Notes: a model not told the origin generated them from the sequence alone. Shown: positions 44,272 through 53,446, counted from the stretch's first letter. The stretch is 64,000 nucleotides of DNA from Tritonibacter horizontis (GCF_001518015.1 NZ_LPUY01000100.1:17050-81049); one strand, 5' to 3'. Numbers and translations are program-made.

Positions 44272-44283
44272 AGGACCTAGCTG

Positions 44284-45084
44284 ATGAACGTACAAACCCA
44301 AAGCCCCGCCAAGATCCTGCCCGATGCACAGACGGTTTCCTCCGTGCATCATTGGACCGACACGTTGTTTTCGTTTCGCGTGTCGCGGCCGAAATCACTG
44401 CGGTTCCGATCCGGTGAATTCGTGATGATCGGCCTGTTGAAGGAGGACGGTAAACCGCTGTTGCGCGCCTATTCGATTGCGTCGCCCAGCTGGGACGAGG
44501 AGCTGGAATTCTATTCGATCAAGGTGCCGGATGGTCCGCTGACCTCACGCCTGCAAAAAATCGCACCGGGGGACGAGATCATCCTGCGCCCGAAACCGGT
44601 GGGGACCTTGGTTCTGGACGCGCTGTTGCCGGGAAAACGGCTGTGGATGATCTGTACCGGCACCGGTGTTGCCCCCTTTGCCTCCCTGTTGCGCGATCCG
44701 GAAACCTGGGAGCAATACGACGAGGTGATTCTGGCGCATACCTGTCGCACGGCGGCTGAACTGGACTATGGCCGCACGCTGGTCGAGGCCTTGCCGGATG
44801 ACCCACTGATCGGCGAATTGGTGGGCGACAAGCTGAAATATTACCCGACAACCACGCGCGAGCCCTCGGCCATCGAGGGGCGCATCAGCGATCACATCCG
44901 CGATGGCCGGGTGTTTGCGGCCCTGGGGTTGCCGGAATGGACCTGCGACAGCGACCGGGTGATGGTCTGCGGCAATCTTGCCCTGAACAAGGACATCATG
45001 GGGCTGTGCGAAGGCTATGGGCTGGTCGAGGGGGCCAATTCAGACCCGAAGCATTTTGTGGTCGAAAAGGCATTTATTGACTGA
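44284..45084 (+). CDS. fpr: ferredoxin--NADP+ reductase
   Basis: A 266-residue bacterial FNR. FAD-binding LLRAYSIASPSWDEELEFYS and NADP-binding MICTGTGVAPFASLLRDPE and VMVCGNLALNKDI are present, with the C-terminal HFVVEKAFID common to Rhodobacter-type Fpr. AAGGAC lies 7 bases before the ATG. It transfers electrons between NADPH and FdxA. Its 3' end overlaps the convergent dsbA-like gene by 11 bases. Confidence 0.96.
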   Translation: MNVQTQSPAKILPDAQTVSSVHHWTDTLFSFRVSRPKSLRFRSGEFVMIGLLKEDGKPLLRAYSIASPSWDEELEFYSIKVPDGPLTSRLQKIAPGDEIILRPKPVGTLVLDALLPGKRLWMICTGTGVAPFASLLRDPETWEQYDEVILAHTCRTAAELDYGRTLVEALPDDPLIGELVGDKLKYYPTTTREPSAIEGRISDHIRDGRVFAALGLPEWTCDSDRVMVCGNLALNKDIMGLCEGYGLVEGANSDPKHFVVEKAFID

Positions 45085-45832
45085 GCCACCCGGCCACCAG
45101 CGCCTCTGCATCCGTGCCGCCGATCTGGACGGATGTGGGGGTCACAAATGCCGGCGTGCCGCGAAGCCCCAGATCGCCTGCGATCTGGCGGTTGCGGGCG
45201 ATCCGGCTGGTGATCGCGTCGCTGTCCATTTCCACCCTGAGGCGGGTCCAGTCCAGACCCTGCTCTGCCGCGATCTCGGCAAAAGCGGCCTCTTGAAGGG
45301 GGCGGTGCAGCGACCAGAGGGCCGTATGCGTGGCCTCGTATTTTTCCTGCCCTGCCAAATGTTTGACCGCAAGGGCAAAACGTGCCGCGCGCTCTGATCC
45401 GGGCGACAGGATCGGCAGATGGCGCATTTCAACCCGCAGCTCCGGATGGTCGGCAAGGGCGGCCTTCAACGGCGCGTGCAGCGCCTTGCAGGGGGCGCAT
45501 TTGTAATCGAAAAACTCGATCACGGTGATCGGCGCGTCCGCCGGACCCAATCCGAGGCTAGGCGGTTCGCTGAACAGATCCGGATATTGCGCGATTCTGG
45601 CGGTTTGTTGTGCTCTGGCTTCGCGCTCTGACAGGATTTCCATCGCTTCGAGAATGATGTCCGGGTGGGACAGGATATAGGCGCGCAGCCGTTCTTCGAA
45701 CTCCTGATCCGACATGTCGCCGAGCGCCGGACCGACAAGGCAGGCCGCCATCGCACAGCGTGCAAGGCGCTGGAGCCACCGGCCTGCGCGAGGTCCTGCT
45801 GGTTTCCGTCGTGCCAATTTCTGTCGTGCCAT
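45074..45832 (-). CDS. DsbA-family thiol:disulfide oxidoreductase
   Basis: A 252-residue exported thioredoxin-fold protein of the BdbD/Com1 type. The active site is Cys112-Ala-Pro-Cys115 in FFDYKCAPCKALH, with the cis-Pro motif LGLRGTPAFV. A basic N-terminus followed by LARCAMAACLVGPALG acts as the signal. The helical segment SDQEFEERLRAYILSHPDII is typical of the subfamily. It should form or reshuffle disulfides in the periplasm. Confidence 0.9.
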   Translation of the reverse strand: MARQKLARRKPAGPRAGRWLQRLARCAMAACLVGPALGDMSDQEFEERLRAYILSHPDIILEAMEILSEREARAQQTARIAQYPDLFSEPPSLGLGPADAPITVIEFFDYKCAPCKALHAPLKAALADHPELRVEMRHLPILSPGSERAARFALAVKHLAGQEKYEATHTALWSLHRPLQEAAFAEIAAEQGLDWTRLRVEMDSDAITSRIARNRQIAGDLGLRGTPAFVTPTSVQIGGTDAEALVAGWLSQ

Positions 45833-46119
45833 GTCACGCCCCAGGTTGTCTGACGTCCAAGCGTGCCAGAGTTTTTGCGATCTGTGGCGGCAAAGAGCAT
45901 AGGGCGGCGCGCGTTGCCGTCCCCGGTGCGACCTGTGCTGAAAAGGCGCGCAGATTGGCCGCAAACGCCCGTTTGCCGGGCACTCCGCAGGCCCTGTTGC
46001 AGGACGCGCTGCCCGGCCCGCAACGGCGTGCAGGACCGCCCGCGCCGCGGGATTAGGTTTGGACCCGCGCCGCCAATTGCGCCATAAGGCCTGAACGGCA
46101 ACTTCAGGACGGATCACCG
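45833..46119. other. 287-bp divergent spacer
   Basis: This region lies between the dsbA-like gene and the methyltransferase. It is GC-rich and contains no gene I can support; it must hold both promoters. A short plus-strand reading frame across it has no recognisable product. Confidence 0.4.
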
Positions 46120-47022
46120 ATGACCACAGCGCTGACAGGCACCGCGATGATCGCTGAGAGCGCAGCGGTGCCGGTGGTCGATGTGGCGCCCTTCAAGACG
46201 CAATTGCTGAAATGGGTCGGCAACAAGCAACGCTTCGCCCATGACATCGTCGCCCATCTGCCGCAGGATTATGGCACCTATTTTGAGCCCTTCCTTGGGG
46301 CGGGGGGCGTCATGGCGACCCTGCGTCCGCATCGGGCGGTGGGTTCGGATATCTTTGCGCCGCTGGTCGAAATCTGGCAAACGCTCGCTGCCGCGCCGGA
46401 TCAACTGGTTGGCTGGTATGCGGATCGTCACGCGCAGTTCCACGCCGGCAATCGGGTTGAGGTCTACGAGACGATCAAGGCGCGCTATAACGCGGCGCCC
46501 AACGGGGCGGATTTCCTGTTCCTATGTCGGGCCTGCTATGGCGGCGTTGTCCGGTTTCGCCGCAAGGACAACTATATGTCGACGCCCTGCGGCAGCCATC
46601 CGGTTATCAGCCCGGAGAAATTCGCCCGTCGCGTGGCGCTGTGGCAAGAGCGGATGGCGGGCGCGCGGTTTGCATGCCTCGACTACCGTGCCGCGATGGC
46701 CCAGGCGCGCGCTGGTGACGTGATTTATTGCGACCCGCCCTATGCTCACTCGCAAACCATTCTCTATGGCGCGCAGGCCTTTCGTCTGGAGGAGCTGTTT
46801 GCCGCCATCACCGCCTGCAAGGCGCGCGGCGTGCGGGTGGCGATGTCCATCGACGGAACCAAGAAATCCGGCGACGTCTATTGCGATATCGCCATCCCCT
46901 CGGGATTGTTTGAACGCGAAATCCTGGTGAACATGGGGCAGTCGATGCTCAAGCGGTTCCAGATGGGCGGCCAACGCATGGAAACCGAAGCGGTCCGGGA
47001 CCGGCTGTTGCTGACCTATTGA
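46120..47022 (+). CDS. D12-class N6-adenine DNA methyltransferase
   Basis: A 300-residue Dam-class enzyme. The SAM-binding motif is YFEPFLGAGG (54-63), the N-terminal KWVGNKQRF precedes it, and the catalytic motif is DPPY (205-208). Most alphaproteobacteria use CcrM (a different class) for GANTC; this one is of the Dam/MboI type. No restriction endonuclease gene adjoins it, so it is an orphan methylase. Target sequence unknown. Confidence 0.9.
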   Translation: MTTALTGTAMIAESAAVPVVDVAPFKTQLLKWVGNKQRFAHDIVAHLPQDYGTYFEPFLGAGGVMATLRPHRAVGSDIFAPLVEIWQTLAAAPDQLVGWYADRHAQFHAGNRVEVYETIKARYNAAPNGADFLFLCRACYGGVVRFRRKDNYMSTPCGSHPVISPEKFARRVALWQERMAGARFACLDYRAAMAQARAGDVIYCDPPYAHSQTILYGAQAFRLEELFAAITACKARGVRVAMSIDGTKKSGDVYCDIAIPSGLFEREILVNMGQSMLKRFQMGGQRMETEAVRDRLLLTY

Positions 47023-47072
47023 CCGCTTGCGACTGACCCCGACCGAGGCCGCATAAGGTCGAAAGACAGGGA

Positions 47073-47831
47073 TCAGGCGTCGAGAAAGGCCCGCACGGTT
47101 GCCTCAAACGCGCGTGGATTTTCAGCATGGAGCCAATGGCCTGCGCCGGGGATCTTGGCAAATCGCGATTTCGGGAACAGTGTTTTGATCCGGTCGCGGT
47201 CCTCGGCTTTCACATAATCAGACTCGCCCCCGGTCAAAAACAGGGCAGGACCCTCCCAATGCGTTTCAACCTCGGGAAAGGCGAGGATATGCGGCATGTC
47301 GCGTTCCAGCACATCCAGATTTAACCGCCAGGCGCGGTTTTCGATATCCAGTGACTGGGTGAAGAAACTTTGCAGCTGGGCATCGACGCCGGCCTCGGCC
47401 AATTGGGCCTGCGCATCAGAGCGGCGGGTGACCGATGCCAGATCAACGCTGCGCATGGCAGTGATGAAATGCGCCTGGGTGTGGCTGTAGCTGACCGGCG
47501 CGATATCGGCCACGACCAGCCGGTTGACCGCCTCCGGGTGTTGAAGCGCAAGCATCATCGCGGACTTGCCGCCCATGGAATGTCCGACCACATCCATCTT
47601 GCCGCCAAAGGCCACAATCACCTCGGCCAGGTCGGCGGCCAGATCTGCATAGGTATGGCTGTCGGTCCACGCGCTTTCGCCGTGGTTACGCATGTCGACG
47701 GCAATCACCTGACGGTCATCGGACAGGCGTTTGGCAATCACCCCCCAGTTGCGGCCAGAGCCATAAAGCCCATGCGCGATCAGAAGGGGCGGTCGGTCGG
47801 TCGGGGTGCCATGTGCGATCGTGTTCAACAT
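47073..47831 (-). CDS. alpha/beta-fold hydrolase
   Basis: A 252-residue hydrolase: oxyanion motif LIAHGLYGSGRNW, nucleophile in VVGHSMGGKSAMM, and the catalytic His in PGAGHWLHAENP. The pattern DMRNHGES is shared with YbfF-type esterases. Start MLNTIAHGTPTDRP at 47831; no strong ribosome site is seen. Ester or thioester substrate unknown. Cytoplasmic. Confidence 0.9.
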   Translation of the reverse strand: MLNTIAHGTPTDRPPLLIAHGLYGSGRNWGVIAKRLSDDRQVIAVDMRNHGESAWTDSHTYADLAADLAEVIVAFGGKMDVVGHSMGGKSAMMLALQHPEAVNRLVVADIAPVSYSHTQAHFITAMRSVDLASVTRRSDAQAQLAEAGVDAQLQSFFTQSLDIENRAWRLNLDVLERDMPHILAFPEVETHWEGPALFLTGGESDYVKAEDRDRIKTLFPKSRFAKIPGAGHWLHAENPRAFEATVRAFLDA

Positions 47832-47963
47832 GCCGATGTGATAGCCGCAACGCTCGGGCCTGTCAGCCCCAATTGCAGTGCAGGGACCGGTGCTGGCGGC
47901 ATTGAGCTTGCCCGGTTCCGGGGATAGGATGTGACCGGCTGCCACCACCGGAGATCCAGACCC

Positions 47964-48329
47964 ATGACCGAGACGCTGGAAAGCGCGTTGAGCGAGATCA
48001 GTACGTTGCTGGAAAAACGGTTGAAGCTGACGGGCGCGGTTTCAGACTGTCTGATCCGGGCGCGGCGCCACTTGCCCCCGCGCCACCGGCGCGCGGCTGC
48101 GGATCTGGCGGCGGCGGAGGCGGCCTTTGAACATCCCAAACTGGCGATGATGCTGGATGAGGCCAAATTGCTGCGTCAGGCGCGCGGTCTGCGGTTGTAC
48201 CTGGCCGAGGTGGACCTGGCGGATCGCCGCAAGGGGCGTCTGCTGGATATCGGCGCTTCGGTCGGGTTTGCGCTCCTGACGGTGATTGCGCTGCTGGTCT
48301 GTGTGCTGTCCTGGCGTGGCTTCGTCTGA
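47964..48329 (+). CDS. small hypothetical protein with one C-terminal membrane segment
   Basis: A 121-residue protein starting MTETLESALSEISTLLEKRL. Its helical, charged body (possible coiled coil, LDEAKLLRQARGLRLYLAEV) is followed by one membrane span (GASVGFALLTVIALLVCVLS) near the C-terminus. GGAG lies 11 bases before the ATG. I do not recognise a family; the layout suggests a tail-anchored inner-membrane protein. Confidence 0.6.
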   Translation: MTETLESALSEISTLLEKRLKLTGAVSDCLIRARRHLPPRHRRAAADLAAAEAAFEHPKLAMMLDEAKLLRQARGLRLYLAEVDLADRRKGRLLDIGASVGFALLTVIALLVCVLSWRGFV

Positions 48330-48473
48330 CCGGCCTGCCTGCGCCACAGGTTGTCGGTAAATGCCGGCGTATTCTCAGACCCTTGAACCGAAAATCGCCG
48401 CACCCTGAGGCGCGGCGACAACGTGTCTGGGGTGTCGTTGAGGATCAAGACACCGGCCTATGGCCCCAACCCC

Positions 48474-49769
48474 TCAGAGGTTGGGATAAAGCGGGAAGCG
48501 GCCGCAGAGGGTCGCGACCTTGTCACGCACTGTGGCCTCGACCTCGGCATTGCCGTCTTCGCCATTGGCGGCAAGACCATCGACCACTTCAACGATCAGA
48601 CGCGCGATCTCGCGGAACTCTTCTTCGCCAAAACCACGGGTCGTGCCCGCTGGGGTGCCGAGGCGGATACCGGAGGTCACGGTGGGCTTTTCCGGGTCAA
48701 ACGGAATGCCGTTCTTGTTGGTGGTGATATGGGCGCGGCCCAGTGCCTTATCGACGATATTGCCGGTCACGCCCTTGGGACGCAGGTCAACCAACATCAC
48801 ATGGGTGTCGGTGCCACCGGTCACGATATCCAGACCGCCTTTTTGCAGTTCGTCCGAAAGCGCCACCGCATTGGCGCGAACCTGCTTCTGGTAGGTTTTG
48901 AACTCGGGCTTGAGGGCTTCGCCAAAGGCGGCGGCCTTGCCGGCGATCACATGCATCAGCGGGCCACCCTGAATGCCGGGGAAGATCGCAGAGTTCACTT
49001 TCTTGGCGATATCGGCATTGTTGGTCAGGATCATGCCGCCACGTGGCCCGCGCAGGGTCTTGTGGGTGGTGGTGGTGGCCACATCCGCATAGGGGAAAGG
49101 CGAGGGGTGTTCGCCTGCGGCCACGAGACCGGCGAAATGCGCCATATCCACCATCAGGTAGGCCCCGACGCTGTCGGCAATTTCGCGGAACTTGGCAAAA
49201 TCGATCTGACGCGGGATGGCGGAGCCGCCGGCGATGATCAGCTTGGGCTGATGTTCGGTCGCAAGCGCCTGGATCTGGTCGTAGTCGATCAGGCAGTCCT
49301 GCTGGCGTACCCCATAATGAATGGCATTGAACCATTTGCCGGATTGGTTCGGCGCCGCGCCATGGGTCAGGTGACCGCCGGAGGCCAGATCCATGCCGAG
49401 GATGGTATCGCCCGGTTTGATCAGCGCCTGGAATACGCCCTGGTTCGCTTGCGAGCCGGAGTTGGGCTGCACATTGGCAAAGTCACAGCCAAAGAGTTGC
49501 TTGGCCCGGTCAATGGCGAGGTTCTCGGCCACATCCACATATTGGCAGCCGCCATAGTAACGGCGACCGGGATAGCCTTCGGCGTATTTGTTGGTCAGAA
49601 CAGAGCCCTGAGCCTCCATCACGGCAGCAGAGACGATATTCTCGGAAGCGATCAGTTCGATCTCGTCGCGCTGGCGGCCGAGTTCGCTGGTGATGGCGCC
49701 GAACAGTTCGGGGTCACGGTCCGAGAGGCTTTGGGTGAAGAAACCGGGGTCACGGGTGGTCACAGTCAT
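48474..49769 (-). CDS. glyA: serine hydroxymethyltransferase
   Basis: A 431-residue PLP enzyme that interconverts serine and glycine and charges THF with a one-carbon unit. Motifs: [36 protein letters not shown], the PLP lysine in [14 protein letters not shown], and [10 protein letters not shown]. Full length. It is divergent from nadK; a perfect 14-bp palindrome lies 36 bp upstream of the start. Confidence 0.98.
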   Translation of the reverse strand: MTVTTRDPGFFTQSLSDRDPELFGAITSELGRQRDEIELIASENIVSAAVMEAQGSVLTNKYAEGYPGRRYYGGCQYVDVAENLAIDRAKQLFGCDFANVQPNSGSQANQGVFQALIKPGDTILGMDLASGGHLTHGAAPNQSGKWFNAIHYGVRQQDCLIDYDQIQALATEHQPKLIIAGGSAIPRQIDFAKFREIADSVGAYLMVDMAHFAGLVAAGEHPSPFPYADVATTTTHKTLRGPRGGMILTNNADIAKKVNSAIFPGIQGGPLMHVIAGKAAAFGEALKPEFKTYQKQVRANAVALSDELQKGGLDIVTGGTDTHVMLVDLRPKGVTGNIVDKALGRAHITTNKNGIPFDPEKPTVTSGIRLGTPAGTTRGFGEEEFREIARLIVEVVDGLAANGEDGNAEVEATVRDKVATLCGRFPLYPNL

Positions 49770-49804
49770 GCTGGCTCCGACTTGTTGGGGTGGTCTTTGC
49801 GGGA

Positions 49805-49818
49805 TTTCCTATAGGAAA
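49805..49818. promoter_or_regulatory. 14-bp perfect palindrome upstream of glyA
   Basis: TTTCCTATAGGAAA reads identically on both strands and lies 36 bp before the glyA start in the glyA/nadK spacer. Its size and place fit a dimeric regulator's operator; the regulator is not known to me. Confidence 0.5.
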
Positions 49819-49943
49819 CATCACCGGTCTGGAAGGCTGTAAAGCGACGAAATTGCCCAGGCGACCGGCAAGTCTGGTCATTGGGGAAAACCTGTGCTTG
49901 TTTCGGAACCTATTGGACCCTACCGGAAACAGGATCGTGCCAA

Positions 49944-50699
49944 ATGAGAATCGCATTTTTGGCCAGTCAGGCCACGCTTGCACAAAAGGCGCGCGATGCT
50001 CTGGTCGCCCAATACGGAACGGTGAGCACCGAAGCTGCGGATGTCATCGTGGCGCTGGGGGGGGATGGGTTCATGTTGCACACGCTGCGGGACACGGTGG
50101 ATCTGAACGTGCCGATCTATGGCATGAACCGGGGCACGGTTGGCTTTTTGATGAACAGCTATGACGAAGACGGGTTGATGGCGCGGCTGTCGGCGGCAGT
50201 CGAAGAGACCATCCACCCGTTGCGGATGCGCGCCATGGACCGCAAGGGCGCCCTGCATGAGGCGATGGCAATCAACGAGGTGTCGTTGCTGCGCCAGGGG
50301 CCGCAGGCGGCAAAGCTGATGATCTCGGTGGACAGTCGCCAACGCATGGCGGAGTTGGTCTGCGACGGGGCGCTGGTGGCGACACCGGCCGGTTCAACGG
50401 CCTATAACTTTTCGGCCCATGGGCCGATCCTGCCGATTGGTGCGGATGTTCTGGCCCTGACGGCGATTGCCGCCTTTCGTCCCCGACGCTGGCGGGGAGC
50501 ATTGTTGCCCAGTGGCGCCACGGTGCGCTTTGATGTGATTGATGCGGCGAAACGGCCGGTGATGGCAGAGGCTGATTCCGTGTCCTTCAAGGATATCGAC
50601 TGGGTCGAAATCCAGAGCGAACGCCGTGTCAGCCACAAGATCCTGTTCGATCCCGGTCATGGGCTGGAAGAACGGCTGATTTCGGAGCAGTTCAACTGA
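49944..50699 (+). CDS. nadK: NAD kinase
   Basis: A 251-residue ATP-NAD kinase making NADP. It has the family GGDG motif in VIVALGGDGFMLHTLRD, the NAD-binding AINEVSLLR and CDGALVATPAGSTAYNFSAHGP. The start MRIAFLASQATL at 49944 follows AGGAT by 9 bases; a longer frame is rejected. An uninterrupted run of eight G (50057-50064) encodes the GGDG motif. Confidence 0.96.
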   Translation: MRIAFLASQATLAQKARDALVAQYGTVSTEAADVIVALGGDGFMLHTLRDTVDLNVPIYGMNRGTVGFLMNSYDEDGLMARLSAAVEETIHPLRMRAMDRKGALHEAMAINEVSLLRQGPQAAKLMISVDSRQRMAELVCDGALVATPAGSTAYNFSAHGPILPIGADVLALTAIAAFRPRRWRGALLPSGATVRFDVIDAAKRPVMAEADSVSFKDIDWVEIQSERRVSHKILFDPGHGLEERLISEQFN

Positions 50700-50743
50700 T
50701 CGCGGCTTTGACCCAAAGGGCGCGCTGACGCGCGACAGGTTTC

Positions 50744-50808
50744 GCCGTCTGCCAGCGGCAGACGGCCGGGGCCTTCGGCGGGATATATGCCGCCGCCGAG
50801 GGGGGGGG
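50744..50808. terminator. hairpin block between convergent nadK and amidase genes
   Basis: GCCGTCTGCC (50744-50753) and GGCAGACGGC (50757-50766) form a perfect 10-bp hairpin with a 3-base loop. A second dyad CGGCGG/CCGCCG around GATATATG follows (50776-50795), then a run of nine G (50800-50808). No U-run is present. The paired hairpins probably act as a two-way transcription stop. Confidence 0.5.
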
Positions 50809-50823
50809 CGGCCTGCCATCGCG

Positions 50824-52257
50824 TCAGTGGGTCCGGTCCATATGGGCCCACAGATGCGGGGCCATCGCGCCGATCCGGTCCTCGATGGCGATGGCCGCAT
50901 CGACAGCCATATCCTCGCGCCAGCGCTGTGCCACGATCTGGATGTTGATCGGTTGTGGCCCGCCCGGCAATTGCGCCAGCCGCGCGGGGACACAGGCGGC
51001 CGGCAGCCCCATGAAGTTCATCGCATAGGAATACACCGCGCAGCCAAGCACGTCATGAGCCCCGGCGACACCTTCAAGGTCACGGTCCGGAGCGAAAAAG
51101 GGCTGTGGCTGAAACGGGGTCAGGACCAGCGGGTATCGTTCTATGAACATCGCCCACTGGCGGGCAAAATGGCTGCGCTTGGCATACATTTTCAACAGCT
51201 CGTCGCCTTCGAAGGGGGGGAATTCCGCAAAATAGGTCTGGAACAGACTGCGGATTGTCTCCGACCCCATGGCGTCGATGTCGGGTTTCATCAGTGTCTT
51301 GATCTCACCCATCAGCGTGCGGTAGCCCGCCCGCCCGATCTCGAACACATCCGGTGGTTCGACCTCTTCCAGGATGTAGCCTGCATCCGTCAGCGCATCG
51401 CGGGCGTCCAGCAGCGCGGCCTCGACCTCGGGGTGCAGGTCATAGCCATGAGTGTTGCGGGTGAAGGCCACGCGGACCGGCCCGGCGGCGGGCGCCCCTT
51501 GCCAGGGCACCGGGGCGTGAAACGGGTCGCGCGGGTCCGGCGCGATCATGGCGGGCATCGACAGATGCAGGTCAGCGGCCTGGCGCGCCATCAGGCCCTG
51601 GACGCTCATCAATTGGGCCATCAGGCCCCGTTCCGCGGTTTGGCTTGGGTTCCAGGCCGGGACCCGGCCGAAACCGGGTTTGACGGTGACCGCGCCATTG
51701 GCCGCGGCGGGAAACCGCAGGCTGCCACCGATGTCATTGCCATGCGCCAGGGCGCCCATCCCGGCCATCACCGCGACACCGCCACCGCCCGAGGAGCCAC
51801 CGGCGGAAATATGGCGACCCCAGGGGTTGTGAGTGCGCCCATGCAGCGGGTTGTCGGTATCCGCCCGGAATGAAAATTCCGGTGTATTGGTGCGCCCGAT
51901 GACGACGGCGCCCGCCCGTTCCAGGTTCTGGACCACCGGGGCGTCATCGGGGGCGATCAGATCCCGCAGCGCCAGAACCCCGTTTGATGTGGCATGACCT
52001 GTCTGGTCGATGTTGATCTTGATGGTCACCGGCACCCCATGCAGGGGGCCACGCTGGCGGGGGCTTTGGCTGTCGAGCGCTTCAGCGCGGGCCAATGCCG
52101 CGTCACGCAGGTCGTCGACCACGGCATTCAGGTCCGGGTTGACCGCGTCCATGCGGGCCAGGGCGGCGGTGACGGCTTCGGTGGGGCTGACGGCGCCGCT
52201 GCGGGTCAGCTGCGACAGATCATGCGCGCCAAGGCGCCAGAGGTCTTTGTTGGGCAT
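50824..52257 (-). CDS. amidase (amidase signature family)
   Basis: A 477-residue amidase with the Ser-cisSer-Lys centre: Lys in HGVPVTIKINIDQTG, and GGSSGGGGVAVMAGMGALAH with DIGGSLRFPAA. AAGGAG lies 9 bases before the ATG at 52257 (MPNKDLWRLGAHDLS). It hydrolyses a carboxamide; no GatB or GatC gene is adjacent and the glutamyl-tRNA amidotransferase features are lacking, so it is a catabolic amidase of unknown substrate. Confidence 0.9.
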   Translation of the reverse strand: MPNKDLWRLGAHDLSQLTRSGAVSPTEAVTAALARMDAVNPDLNAVVDDLRDAALARAEALDSQSPRQRGPLHGVPVTIKINIDQTGHATSNGVLALRDLIAPDDAPVVQNLERAGAVVIGRTNTPEFSFRADTDNPLHGRTHNPWGRHISAGGSSGGGGVAVMAGMGALAHGNDIGGSLRFPAAANGAVTVKPGFGRVPAWNPSQTAERGLMAQLMSVQGLMARQAADLHLSMPAMIAPDPRDPFHAPVPWQGAPAAGPVRVAFTRNTHGYDLHPEVEAALLDARDALTDAGYILEEVEPPDVFEIGRAGYRTLMGEIKTLMKPDIDAMGSETIRSLFQTYFAEFPPFEGDELLKMYAKRSHFARQWAMFIERYPLVLTPFQPQPFFAPDRDLEGVAGAHDVLGCAVYSYAMNFMGLPAACVPARLAQLPGGPQPINIQIVAQRWREDMAVDAAIAIEDRIGAMAPHLWAHMDRTH

Positions 52258-52419
52258 TTGGACTGTCTCCTTGGGCGCGAGCCTAGAGAGGGCTGCCGTT
52301 CCTGAAAAGGGGGGGCGTGACCTTAGTCGGATCTTCACGGAACCAGGGTAGGCTGCGACCATTGCCTGTTGGTGCGCTGCCGACAGGCTGCAGCCCGTTT
52401 GTGGAGAGATATCAGACCT

Positions 52420-52962
52420 ATGAATGCAGTTTCTTTTGTCGCCGTAACGCTGGTCGTCGCCGGCGGTCTGGCTGTGCCGCTGCGTGCGGCGGAGTTTTCC
52501 CCGGTGGGGGAGGTCCTGCAAGCCATGCGCAACACACCATATGAATGTACCGATTATGACCAGGCGAGTGACAGTTGTTCCAGCGTGTCGCTGATGACCG
52601 AGGAAGAGAGCTCGCTGCTCAATACCTCCTGGTTTGCCCTGCCAAACCCCGGTGGCGCGCCTTGGGTCTTTGAGATCTATACAGATTACGAAATCGTCAT
52701 GGGCTGGGGATGTATCGGCAATTCGCAAGGGGTGGCGGTTGCCTATTCCTCTGGCGGGCAACCTGAACTGGGCGAGACCTATGCGCAGCAGATCCGCGCC
52801 CAACTGGTCGAGGCAATGGACCCGGACGAGCCTTGCGCGGGCTATCATCCGACCGGGCCGCAGCAATACCGGGTGGAGTTCCGTCACTATGACGGCACCC
52901 GTGCAATGCGCAAACCGGTGACCGTAGATTTCTTTGCTACGCCCAAATCGGTCCGCCCCTGA
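52420..52962 (+). CDS. secreted hypothetical protein
   Basis: A 180-residue protein with signal MNAVSFVAVTLVVAGGLAVP (cleavage near LRA-AEFSP). The mature part has four or more Cys (ECTDYDQASDSCSS, MGWGCIGNSQG, DEPCAGY), consistent with periplasmic disulfides. GGAGAG lies 13 bases upstream of the ATG. I do not recognise the family. Confidence 0.65.
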   Translation: MNAVSFVAVTLVVAGGLAVPLRAAEFSPVGEVLQAMRNTPYECTDYDQASDSCSSVSLMTEEESSLLNTSWFALPNPGGAPWVFEIYTDYEIVMGWGCIGNSQGVAVAYSSGGQPELGETYAQQIRAQLVEAMDPDEPCAGYHPTGPQQYRVEFRHYDGTRAMRKPVTVDFFATPKSVRP

Positions 52963-53035
52963 TCGCCATCGCGTCCGACACATAGGCGGTGACCGGATGA
53001 AACCGGGGCATTCCGCCGATGTCAGGATTCCGCCC

Positions 53036-53060
53036 GGAACAAATCCAGCGCCTCCACGTT
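53036..53060 (+). promoter_or_regulatory. candidate EcfG (general stress) promoter of csbD
   Basis: GGAAC (53036-53040), a 16-bp spacer and CGTT (53057-53060) match the alphaproteobacterial EcfG/PhyR-type promoter GGAAC-N16/17-CGTT exactly. It lies 68 bp upstream of the csbD ATG, a suitable distance. Confidence 0.6.
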
Positions 53061-53128
53061 GGTTGGTCAAGCAGCTCGCGCCGCGACAGGCGCTCTGCCA
53101 ACCGACCCGACAAAAAGGAGCAGAGGTC

Positions 53129-53338
53129 ATGAACTGGGATATTGTTGAAGGCAAATGGAAACAGCTGAAAGGCTCTGTACAGAACCAGTGGGGCAAGCTG
53201 ACAGATGACGACGTCGACCAAGTGGCCGGCAATCGTGAAAAGCTTGTCGGTATGCTGCAAGAGCGGTACGGCGTGGCCAAGGATGAGGCCGAGCGTCAGA
53301 TCGACGATTTTGCCAACCGTCAAAAAGAACTGCTTTGA
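53129..53338 (+). CDS. CsbD family stress-response protein
   Basis: A 69-residue CsbD protein: MNWDIVEGKWKQLKGSVQNQ and GKLTDDDVDQVAGNREKLVG are the family core. Full length. AAAGGAG and GAGG lie just upstream of the ATG. CsbD proteins are abundant under general stress, function unknown. A matching stress-type promoter precedes the gene and a strong terminator follows. Confidence 0.93.
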   Translation: MNWDIVEGKWKQLKGSVQNQWGKLTDDDVDQVAGNREKLVGMLQERYGVAKDEAERQIDDFANRQKELL

Positions 53339-53404
53339 TCGGTCCGTAGATCCGACCGACACAGGCACACGCTCCGGCACTGCGCCGGGGTTGATGTGAA
53401 CGTC

Positions 53405-53433
53405 AGCGGCCCCCCGATGCGGGGCCGCTTTTT
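53405..53433 (+). terminator. rho-independent terminator of csbD
   Basis: AGCGGCCCC (53405-53413) and GGGGCCGCT (53421-53429) form a perfect 9-bp stem with a 7-base loop followed by a T-run (53429-53433). Confidence 0.92.
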
Positions 53434-53446
53434 CGTTGCGGCGCGC

